Positions 34,655 to 42,533 of a DNA stretch of 64,000 nt are shown here, piece after piece (the first letter of the stretch is position 1; each line of letters begins with the position of its first letter). The stretch comes from Streptomyces albicerus. GTDB taxonomy: Bacteria; Actinomycetota; Actinomycetes; Streptomycetales; Streptomycetaceae. The stretch covers positions 31,528-95,527 of the forward strand of contig NZ_VWMY01000048.1 in assembly GCF_008905045.1 (NCBI RefSeq). The letters are read 5' to 3'. The translations under genes and the position numbers were made by a program. A model generated the notes under the pieces. That model worked only from the letters and a program-made list of their open reading frames with translations. It was not told the DNA's origin and did no database searches.

Positions 34655-36130
34655 GTGCACCCACTATGTCGCCGCGCCGCCCCGGACAAAAGGGAGCTCC
34701 CCCGGGGCCGTCGTCCGTACGCGGTCCGCGCTGTGCGAGGCATCGCCTACGACGGCGTGCGTGCCTGGCGCGGTATCCCCTATGCGCAGCCTCCGGTGGG
34801 CGTACTGCGCTGGGCGGCACCGCAACGGGAAGCCGCCTGGAGCGGGATCCGGGACGACAGCCGATTCGGCGACCGCGCCCCGCAGCAGCCGTCTCAGGGC
34901 CTGGGTTTCGGCGTCAGCCTTGATACGGACGATGAGGCGCCCTTCGACGAGGACTGTCTGTATCTCAACGTGTGCGCCCCCGAGGACGCGGCCGAGAAGT
35001 CCCGGCTGCCAGTTCAGGTGTGGATCCACGGGGGCGGATACGCCGTCGGCTCGGGTCCGCAGTTCATCGGCGACGGCGCAGCGGTCGCGCGGCGAAGCGT
35101 CGTGGTCGTCACCTTTTCAACTACCGCCTCGGTGCCCTGGGTCTGCTGAATCTCGGCGGGTTGCTCGGTCCCGAGGAGGCCTCCGCTGCGAACAACACCC
35201 TGCGCGACCAGATCGCGGCGCTGGCCTGGATGCGGGAGAACAATGGCTACCCCCGCCGCCAAGGGCCTGTTCCACCGTGCGATCGCGCACGGTGGCGGCG
35301 ACCACGTCGCCACCCCCGCCGCCACGACCAGCCTCGCCCGCCGCCTCACCGATCTGCTGGACCCGCCCGGCGGTGATCTCACACGCCTGCGCGAGGTGCC
35401 GGCCAAGGACGTCCTGGCCGCCCAACTCGCCCTGGCAGACGGCATACGAGCCACATGGATCTGGCGACCCACCGTCGACGGCGGCCTCCTCCCACAGCGC
35501 CCCACCCGCGCCCTCGCCGCGGGACACACGGCCGGGATCCCACTCGTCATCGGCTCGACCGGCAACGAGGCAGGTCTGTACCACCTGATGGATCCCACCG
35601 CCGCCGACCACACCGCCACCATCCGCCACGAGATCTTCGGCACCGGAGCGGATCGGGCCGCCGCCACCTACGCGGCAATGCACCCCGACTCCACGCGCGA
35701 GGAGACCGACCGGATGTTCATGTCTGACGAGCGCTATCACGCATCGACCCTGCGGCTCGCCGATGCCCAGGCCCGCCACGCGCCCGTCTGGCACTACCTG
35801 TTCGCGGGCCCCTTCCCGGGTCTTCCCAAGGAATTCTGGATGTTCCACGCCTCCGACATCCCATACGCCTGGGGCCTGTACGAGGAAAGCGCCGAACCAG
35901 CCGTGGCCGGCCTCTGCCACGGCATCCAGGACGCCTGGACCGCCTTCCGCCGCCACGCCGTCCCCCAGTCCGACCGCCTGCCGGCCTGGCCCGAGTACGA
36001 CCCCGTTTCCCACACTACGATGATCCTCGACACCGCGCCGCACATCGCCCTCGACGGCGCGTGCCCCCAGTACCAGGTCCTGTGGGCCGACCGCGACTGG
36101 GCCCCCGGCACCTGGTGGCCCCTGCCCTGA
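34655..36130 (+). pseudogene. carboxylesterase (type B) gene lacking its catalytic serine
   Basis: Three pieces in order: AVRGIAYDGVRAWRGIPYAQ, DEDCLYLNVCAPED and VQVWIHGGGYAVGSG (oxyanion-hole HGGG); then, after a frameshift near 35113, NYRLGALGLLNLGG to AALAWMREN; then from about 35245 AAKGLFHRAIAHGG to the C terminus (ends TWWPLP at 36130). The roughly 30 residues normally between MREN and AAKGLF, which contain the nucleophile motif GESAG, are deleted. No active esterase can result. Family members hydrolyse carboxylic esters. Confidence 0.8.
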
Positions 36131-36271
36131 GCCGCGGCGGTTGTGTGCACCCGAGGAGCGGCTTCCGTGTCGCGTCTCTGCCGTTGCAGGGCGCGGCCCG
36201 GCAGGTCTCCGGTCCAGAGAGGATCGACACGCCATGGTCACCTCTCGTCGCCGGACGACAGAGCCGTACAT

Positions 36272-37648
36272 CTAATTCATGGTGTCCAGGATCGCGACCA
36301 GCTGCTCCCGGGTGGTGGTGGGATTGACAATGGCGAACCGGGTGACCGGCGCCCCCTGGTGAGAGCTCGGGACCACGAGGGCGATCTGGTCCGCGAGCAG
36401 GCGGTCCGACCACACTGCGTAGTCGGCGGCGGTCCAGCCCTCGCGCCGGAAGACGACCACCGACAGTTCGGGGTCCCGCACCAGGGACAAGTGAGGTCTC
36501 GCGGTGATCTCGGCCGCGATCTCCCGGGCCAGGCCAAGGCAACGCGCTATGGCATCCCGGTATGCGGTGGCCCCGTGCGAGGCCAGCGAGAACCACATCG
36601 GCAGCCCGCGGGCGCGGCGGGTGAGATGGATGGCGTAGTCCGCGGGGTTCCAGCCCGGAGTGTCGTCGAGGGTGTCGAGGTATTCCGCGTCCTGGGCGTG
36701 GGCCGACCGGGCTGATCGGGGGTCGCGGTACAGCAGGGCGCACGCGTCGAAGGGCGCGAACAGCCATTTGTGCGGGTCGACGGTCAGGGAGTCCGCCTGC
36801 TCCACGCCCCGGAACAGCTCTCGGCGTTCCGCGACCAGCATGGCCGAGAGGCCGTACGCGCCGTCGACGTGCAGCCAGAAGTCGTGGGCGGGGCGCAGCC
36901 GCGCGATGGAGGCGACGTCGTCGACGATGCCGAAGTTGGTGGAGCCCGCGGTGGTCACCACCGCGAACACCTCGTCCCCGTACTGGTCGAGGACCTGCTC
37001 CACCGCCTGTCCGGTGAGTTTTCCGTCGGCGCCGGTGGGGGCGAGCGTGATCTCGACGTCCATCACCTTGGCCGCTGTCAGTAGCGACGAGTGGGCCTCG
37101 GCGCTGCACACCACGCGCCATCGCCGCCGCTCGGGCGTGGTGCTCTTCCGCTTCGCGGCGTCCCGGGCTGCGACGAGCGCCGAGAGGTTGCCGAGTGTGC
37201 CGCCCTGCACGAACGCTCCGCCGGCCTCGGCCGGGAGCCCGAACTCGTGGGCGAGGAAGGCCAGCACCTCGTTCTCGGCGAAGGCGGCACCGGACGCCTC
37301 CAGCCAGGAGCCGCCGTAGATGTTGGCCGCTGACACGGCGAGGTCGAAGGCGGTGGCCGCCTTGGTGGGGGCGCCGGGGATGAAGGAGAGGTACTGCGGG
37401 TGGTCGACGGAGATACAGGCAGGGGCGAGGGCGCGTTCGAAGACAGAGAGCGCCTCGCGTGCGCCGATGCCGTCCTCGGTGATCGTTCCGGATGCGCTAC
37501 GGGCGAGTTCCTGCGCCGTGAGCGGCTTGTTCAGCGGGATGTCCTTGGCCAGGATCCGGCCGCGCGCGTGGTCCAGTACGAGGTCGACGATGCCCTCGGT
37601 CTCTTCCGAGCTCTCGTGCATGCGCGCCGATTCATCCCGAGCGGCCAT
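36272..37648 (-). CDS. PLP-dependent group II amino acid decarboxylase
   Basis: A 458-residue decarboxylase of the DDC/GadB superfamily. PLP-site Asp is in WLHVDGAYGLSAM and the Schiff-base Lys in DPHKWLFAPFD. HPQYLSFIPGAPT and QGGTLGNLSALVAARD are typical of aromatic-amino-acid or 2,4-diaminobutyrate-type members. It releases CO2 from an amino acid to give an amine. The TetR gene 36 bp upstream on the same strand, and the agmatine-deiminase/amidase pair beyond it, suggest amine metabolism. Which amino acid is used cannot be told. Confidence 0.88.
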   Translation of the reverse strand: MAARDESARMHESSEETEGIVDLVLDHARGRILAKDIPLNKPLTAQELARSASGTITEDGIGAREALSVFERALAPACISVDHPQYLSFIPGAPTKAATAFDLAVSAANIYGGSWLEASGAAFAENEVLAFLAHEFGLPAEAGGAFVQGGTLGNLSALVAARDAAKRKSTTPERRRWRVVCSAEAHSSLLTAAKVMDVEITLAPTGADGKLTGQAVEQVLDQYGDEVFAVVTTAGSTNFGIVDDVASIARLRPAHDFWLHVDGAYGLSAMLVAERRELFRGVEQADSLTVDPHKWLFAPFDACALLYRDPRSARSAHAQDAEYLDTLDDTPGWNPADYAIHLTRRARGLPMWFSLASHGATAYRDAIARCLGLAREIAAEITARPHLSLVRDPELSVVVFRREGWTAADYAVWSDRLLADQIALVVPSSHQGAPVTRFAIVNPTTTREQLVAILDTMN

Positions 37649-37684
37649 GGGTGTTTCCCTTTCGAGCGGTGCGTGGCGTGGCGG

Positions 37685-38341
37685 TCATGGGGTCACAGGG
37701 GGCTTGGACGGCGGCGGCTTCGACAGTGCCGACCGGGGCAGGCCCAGCTCGGACTCCACCGCCCTGCTCATGACCAGACCGCGGGCTCGCGCGTCTCGGT
37801 AGTGCACCAGCGCGTGCGCGTTGAGGCCGTCGATCATTCCCAGGACGAGCCAGGCGACGCTGTCCGGGTCGTCCGTGACGAACTCCCCCGCGTCCCGCCC
37901 GGCGACGATGAGGTCCCTCAGCAGCTGCTGCCAGGCATCCGTCTGCTCACGCACGGCCCGCGCCAGCAGGTCCATACGTCGGCCGAGACTCCAGGCGTCG
38001 ACCCAGACCGCCGTGACCTCGTCGCGGCTGCCGTCCAGCAGTGTGTGCAGGACGTAGCCCACCCGCTCGGTGGGGGCGGCGAGGGCCGCGACGGCAGCCT
38101 TCACGTCCGCGATCTCCTCCCGCACGATGACCGCGAAGGTCTCGGCGGTGAGCGCTTCCATGCTCGGCTCGTAGTGCGCCACGAGCGCCGGTGTCACGCC
38201 CGCCTGCTGGGCCACGGCGCGCAGCGTCATCGCGCTGAGCCCGTCCGCCAGCGCGAGTTCCCGCGCTGTGGCCCTGATCTCCGCCGCCCGCTGTTCGGGC
38301 GGCTTGCGTGCGGCTCGCCTGCGTGGCGTCTGTTGCGGCAC
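37685..38341 (-). CDS. TetR-family transcriptional regulator
   Basis: A 218-residue regulator with HTH TLRAVAQQAGVTPALVAHY and a BetI-type C-terminal domain (VWVDAWSLGRRMDLLARAVR). The GTG at 38341 is chosen over an ATG at 38371 because GAGGAG lies 6 nt before it and because the ATG would sit 2 bp from a large operator. The gene precedes the decarboxylase on the same strand and faces the agmatine deiminase gene. BetI-type C-terminal domains often sense amines, which fits the neighbours. Confidence 0.88.
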   Translation of the reverse strand: MPQQTPRRRAARKPPEQRAAEIRATARELALADGLSAMTLRAVAQQAGVTPALVAHYEPSMEALTAETFAVIVREEIADVKAAVAALAAPTERVGYVLHTLLDGSRDEVTAVWVDAWSLGRRMDLLARAVREQTDAWQQLLRDLIVAGRDAGEFVTDDPDSVAWLVLGMIDGLNAHALVHYRDARARGLVMSRAVESELGLPRSALSKPPPSKPPVTP

Positions 38342-38372
38342 GGGCACCTCCTCGCCTAGGGTCACGAGCATA

Positions 38373-38400
38373 CAGTTATTGATCGTATGGTCAATAACTG
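38373..38400. promoter_or_regulatory. TetR operator: perfect 10-bp inverted repeat
   Basis: Arms CAGTTATTGA and TCAATAACTG are exactly complementary around an 8-bp centre. The 28-bp site is AT-rich and lies between the divergent TetR and agmatine deiminase genes, 32 bp before one start and 73 bp before the other. A textbook repressor site for both directions. Confidence 0.8.
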
Positions 38401-38472
38401 GTCGGCAAACAACTGCAGGGCCAGTGATCGTCGAGGAGCGGCACCCAGGCCGGGTGCGGAAGGAAGCGGAAG

Positions 38473-39519
38473 ATGACGTGGACCATGCCGCCCGAGACCG
38501 CGCCTCAGGACCGGGTCTGGCTGTCCTTCCCGGCCCCCGGTAGCAGCGCGCTGGGCGACACTCCGGAACTCAACCGGGCCGGCCGCCTGGCGTGGGCGGC
38601 CGTCGCGAATGCCGCCGTGCGCCACGAGCCGGTGACCGTCGTGGTCGACCCCGGTGAGGAGACCCACGCACGGAGACTGCTCGACTCGGCCGTCGATGTG
38701 GTCGTGGCCGCGCTCGACGACGCGTGGATACGGGACAACGGTCCCACCTTCGTCCATGCGCAGGACGGGTCGGTGGCTGCGGTCGACTGGGTCTTCAACG
38801 GCTGGGGCCGGCAGGAGTGGTCCACCTGGGAGAAGGACGCCAGGGTCGGTGCGCTGGTGGCCGACCTCGCGGGCACCCCCAAGGTCGGTTCCACGCTGGT
38901 CAACGAGGGTGGCGGCATCGTCGTGGACGGCAACGGCACCGTCGTGGTCACGGAGACCGTCCAGCTCGATCCCCACCGCAACCCCGGTCTCGGCAAGGCG
39001 GAGGTCGAGGCCGAACTGCGCGACAAGCTCGGCGTGCGCCAGGTCCTCTGGCTCAGGCGGGGGCTGGCCCGCGACACCGAGATGTTCGGCACCCGCGGAC
39101 ACGCCGATCTCCTCGTCGCCTTCCCCTCCCCGGGCACCGTCCTCGTCCACACCCAGGGCGACCCCGAGCACCCCGACCACGAGGTGAGCAGGGAGATCCG
39201 CGAGGTGTTCGAACGTTCCACCGACGCCGACGGGAACCCCTGGCGCATCGTGGAGCTGCCCGCGCCGCAGGCCTTGACCGACGAGGAGGGGTTCGTGGAC
39301 TACAGCTACATCAACCACCTCGTGGTCAATGGTGCGGTGATCGCCTGCAGCTTCCAGGACCCGCACGACGAGGTGGCGTTGAGCGTGCTGGCCGAGGAGT
39401 ACGCGGGGCGCGAGATCGTCGCTCTCGACGCGCGCCCGATCTTCGGGCGCGGTGGCGGCATCCACTGCATCACACAGCACCAGCCCTCGCCGCGGAACAC
39501 CGCGGCACACGGAAAGTGA
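38473..39519 (+). CDS. agmatine deiminase family protein
   Basis: A 348-residue member of the guanidino-group-modifying (peptidylarginine/agmatine deiminase) fold. Motifs: AWIRDNGPTF (substrate-site Asp), LVNEGGGIVVDGNG, GTRGHADLL (catalytic His) and GGGIHCITQ with the nucleophilic Cys near the C terminus. The enzyme converts agmatine, or a related guanidine, to N-carbamoylputrescine plus ammonia. The amidase gene starts 10 bp downstream and may cleave the carbamoyl product. Repression by the TetR protein at 37685 through the operator at 38373-38400 is inferred. Confidence 0.88.
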   Translation: MTWTMPPETAPQDRVWLSFPAPGSSALGDTPELNRAGRLAWAAVANAAVRHEPVTVVVDPGEETHARRLLDSAVDVVVAALDDAWIRDNGPTFVHAQDGSVAAVDWVFNGWGRQEWSTWEKDARVGALVADLAGTPKVGSTLVNEGGGIVVDGNGTVVVTETVQLDPHRNPGLGKAEVEAELRDKLGVRQVLWLRRGLARDTEMFGTRGHADLLVAFPSPGTVLVHTQGDPEHPDHEVSREIREVFERSTDADGNPWRIVELPAPQALTDEEGFVDYSYINHLVVNGAVIACSFQDPHDEVALSVLAEEYAGREIVALDARPIFGRGGGIHCITQHQPSPRNTAAHGK

Positions 39520-39529
39520 GGGCCGACCG

Positions 39530-41557
39530 ATGACTGAGCCGTCCTTCTGCCTCGTCGAGGCCACCATCGCGCAGATCCGTACAGCCCTGGAGACGGGCCG
39601 GGTGACAAGCGTCGAGCTGGTGCACGCGTATCTCAACCGCATCGCGTTCTACGACCGGCACGGCATCCGCCTCAACGCCGTACCGGTCCTCAATCCCCAT
39701 GCCTTCGACGAGGCCGCGGCCTCCGACGCCCGCCGGCGCGCGGGGCGGTCACTGGGCCCCCTGGATGGCATCCCGTACACCGCCAAGGACAGCTACCGGG
39801 TGGCCGGGCTGACCGTCGCGGCCGGCTCACCCGCCTTCGAGCATCTGGTAGCCGGCGACGACGCGTTCACCATCGCGCGGTTGCGGGCGGCCGGGGCGAT
39901 CCTGCTGGGGCTCACCAACATGCCGCCGATGGCGGGAGGTGGCATGCAGCGCGGGGTGTACGGGCGGGCGGAAAGCCCCTACAGCGAGCACTTCCTCACG
40001 GCCGCGTACGGTTCCGGATCCTCCAACGGCTCGGGCACCGCCACGGCGGCGAGCTTCGCCGCCTTCGGGCTCGGCGAGGAGACCTGGTCCTCGGGCCGCG
40101 CCCCCGCCTCGAACAACGCGCTCGTGGCCTACACGCCGTCGCGCGGCGTCATCTCCATGCGGGGAAACTGGCCGCTCTTCGCCACCATGGACGTCGTCGT
40201 GCCGCACACCCGCACGGTCGACGACCTCCTGGACGTCCTGAACGTGATCGTCGCCGACGATCCGCAGCCCCGCGGTGACTTCTGGCGCGCCCAGCCCTAC
40301 GTGTCCCTGCCCAGGAGTTCCGAGGTCCGCCCCGAGGACTACCGTTCGCTGCGTACGCCGGACGCGCTCACCGGCAAACGCATCGGGGTGCCCCGCATGT
40401 ACATCAACAAGGACCCCGGGTCCGACCGACCCATCGAGACCCGCGCCTCGGTGATCGCCCTGTGGGAGGAGAGCCGTACCGCTCTGGAATCCCAGGGCGC
40501 CGAGGTGATCGAGGTGGACTTCCCCGCCGTGTCGAACTACGAGAAGGACCGCCCCGGCACCCGGACCATGTACGAACGCGGCCTGGTACCACAGGAGTTC
40601 CTGCACACCGAGATGTGGCCCCTGGTCGTCCACACCTGGAACGACTTCCTGGCGCAGAATGGCGACCCCGCCATCGCCTCGCTCGACGACGTGGACGGCG
40701 AGAAGATCTTCCCCATCCCGCCGGGCGCCCTGCCCGACCGGTACGAGGACGATCCCGACATGGCCGAACTCGCCGCCCTGGCGCGGGAGATCGACGTACC
40801 ACGGCCCGCGGACCTGCCCCACTTGGAGGAGGGCCTGAGCGGCCTCGAAGCGACCCGGCGGATCGACTTCGAGGACTGGCTCGACGCCTCGGGCCTCGAC
40901 ATGCTCGTCTTCCCAGCCGCCGCCGACGTCGGCCCATACGACGCCGACTACAACCCCGTCTCCAACGACCTCGCCTGGAAGAACGGCGTCACCTACTCCA
41001 ACGGAAACCTGGTCATCAGGCACCTCGGCATCCCCACCGTCACGGTGCCGATGGGCGTGATGGCGGACACCCGGATGCCCGTCGGCCTCACCTTCGCCGG
41101 ACGGGCCTACGACGACAACGCGCTGCTCAGTGCCGCGTACGCCTTCGAACAGGCCCACCCCCGACGCGTACCGCCGCCCCGGACACCGGCATGCGACAGC
41201 GACACCTGGCACGTCCGTGCCCCCCTGCCCCGTCAGGGGAACGACCCCGCACCGGAGATCACCCTCGACGCGACCCTCTCTCCCATGCAGGCCGACGGAA
41301 GCACCGCCCTGTCGATCCGCGGACGTGTCGGCCTCGCGACGAGCGAGGTGACGCTGACCCTGTCCGTGAACGGCGAGCCCGTGACGACGGCACTGGAGAA
41401 CGGCGGCTTCTCCGCGACCGTCACCCTGCCGCCCCACGCGCACTATGTACTGCACAGCCCGTGGCGCGCCCCCTACGGCTCGTTGATCACGCTCCTCGCC
41501 CGGGATCGGACGGGACTTGGCAGCGGTCTGTACACCGTTGTCGGCGGCGTCGGCTAG
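39530..41557 (+). CDS. amidase-signature hydrolase with C-terminal beta extension
   Basis: A 675-residue amidase-signature enzyme. Catalytic Lys is in PYTAKDSYR, the cis-Ser loop is GSGSSNGSGTA, and the nucleophile region is EETWSSGRAPA, where TGGS is usual; the divergent loop is notable. Residues 1-555 form the amidase core. The last about 120 residues (ITLDATLSPMQADGS to SGLYTVVGGVG) look like an added beta-sandwich. It starts 10 bp after the agmatine deiminase stop, so the pair is one operon. Hydrolysis of N-carbamoylputrescine or another amide is possible, but the family is broad. Confidence 0.85.
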   Translation: MTEPSFCLVEATIAQIRTALETGRVTSVELVHAYLNRIAFYDRHGIRLNAVPVLNPHAFDEAAASDARRRAGRSLGPLDGIPYTAKDSYRVAGLTVAAGSPAFEHLVAGDDAFTIARLRAAGAILLGLTNMPPMAGGGMQRGVYGRAESPYSEHFLTAAYGSGSSNGSGTATAASFAAFGLGEETWSSGRAPASNNALVAYTPSRGVISMRGNWPLFATMDVVVPHTRTVDDLLDVLNVIVADDPQPRGDFWRAQPYVSLPRSSEVRPEDYRSLRTPDALTGKRIGVPRMYINKDPGSDRPIETRASVIALWEESRTALESQGAEVIEVDFPAVSNYEKDRPGTRTMYERGLVPQEFLHTEMWPLVVHTWNDFLAQNGDPAIASLDDVDGEKIFPIPPGALPDRYEDDPDMAELAALAREIDVPRPADLPHLEEGLSGLEATRRIDFEDWLDASGLDMLVFPAAADVGPYDADYNPVSNDLAWKNGVTYSNGNLVIRHLGIPTVTVPMGVMADTRMPVGLTFAGRAYDDNALLSAAYAFEQAHPRRVPPPRTPACDSDTWHVRAPLPRQGNDPAPEITLDATLSPMQADGSTALSIRGRVGLATSEVTLTLSVNGEPVTTALENGGFSATVTLPPHAHYVLHSPWRAPYGSLITLLARDRTGLGSGLYTVVGGVG

Positions 41558-42267
41558 GTCCGTACTTCGCCGGTGGCGGAATCGGACGGGGCCTGCCCGT
41601 GGTTCGCCCCGGCCCGGCTCGGCAGGAACGCCGCCGAGCAGGTCCGCCACACCTGTACGAGGTCGAAGTCGCCGGGGGCGTAGAGCCACTGGAGTTGGAG
41701 GCCGTCCATCATGGCGATGACCTGCCGTGCCGTCCGGTCGACGTCCTCGACGTGCCCGGCGAGCAGGTCCCGGACGAACTCCACGCCGCGGTCGTAGCGG
41801 TCGCGGAAGTAAGCGTGCGCGGGGTGGCCGGGGTCGGTGGCCTCCGCGCCCAGTACGGCGTAGAGGCGGACGACCTCCGGCTGCCGGGCGTTGTGCTCGA
41901 CCAGCGCGTCGATCACCCGGACCGGGTCCTGCCGGTCGGCGGGGCTGAGGCCGGTGGCGTACTCCAGGTCCCGGCGGTCCCGGTCCTCCAGTACGCCGAC
42001 GAGCAGGGCGGCCTTGCTGGGGAAGTGGTGGAGAAGCCCGGCGACGGTGAGATCGCAGGCCTCGGCCACGTCCTGGATGGCGAGACCGTTGAAACCGCGT
42101 GAGCCGATCAGGGTGGCGGCGGCGGCGAGGATCTCCAGGCGCCTTTCGGCCACCGGCTTGCGCGTACGGGTGCGCGTGGGAGCGGGCAGCGGGCGCTGAG
42201 CGGCGGCAGGCTGCCGGGTGCCCGACCCGCTCGCTCTCGCTTTTCCGGCGTTCCCGGATGTCGCCAT
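41554..42267 (-). CDS. TetR-family transcriptional regulator
   Basis: A 237-residue regulator with a long basic, low-complexity N-terminal tail (residues 1-38), then HTH AIQDVAEACDLTVAGLLHHF. Its end overlaps the end of the convergent amidase gene by 4 bp. It is divergent from the GH3 glucosidase gene, and a perfect 12-bp-arm inverted repeat lies in the spacer 170 bp upstream of its start. Likely repressor of the glucosidase-transporter operon, with a sugar or plant glucoside as inducer. Confidence 0.9.
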   Translation of the reverse strand: MATSGNAGKARASGSGTRQPAAAQRPLPAPTRTRTRKPVAERRLEILAAAATLIGSRGFNGLAIQDVAEACDLTVAGLLHHFPSKAALLVGVLEDRDRRDLEYATGLSPADRQDPVRVIDALVEHNARQPEVVRLYAVLGAEATDPGHPAHAYFRDRYDRGVEFVRDLLAGHVEDVDRTARQVIAMMDGLQLQWLYAPGDFDLVQVWRTCSAAFLPSRAGANHGQAPSDSATGEVRT

Positions 42268-42438
42268 CGCCCTCTCCCCTGGGGTGTCGGCCCTGCTCGT
42301 ACGGCGAATCGGACTCTACTCCCCGCCCGCCTTCAGGGACTGGCCACTGGCTCGCGGGCGGCCGTCCCCGGCAACCTCCGCGAAATGTTCCGTGCACGGA
42401 GTCTTGCCAGCGGCCGGACCCCGGCCTACCTTTCCCCA

Positions 42439-42464
42439 CCTTACCTACAACTTTGTAGGTAAGG
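42439..42464. promoter_or_regulatory. TetR operator: perfect 12-bp inverted repeat
   Basis: Arms CCTTACCTACAA and TTGTAGGTAAGG are exactly complementary, separated by 2 bp. The site is AT-rich against the GC background and lies 70 bp before the GH3 start. It should be the operator of the TetR protein encoded at 41554. Confidence 0.85.
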
Positions 42465-42533
42465 GTTTCGGGCGGCCCCACCTGCGGTGATCGCTCGCCG
42501 AACCACGCCCTGGTCGAGTCCGAGGAGACCCCC

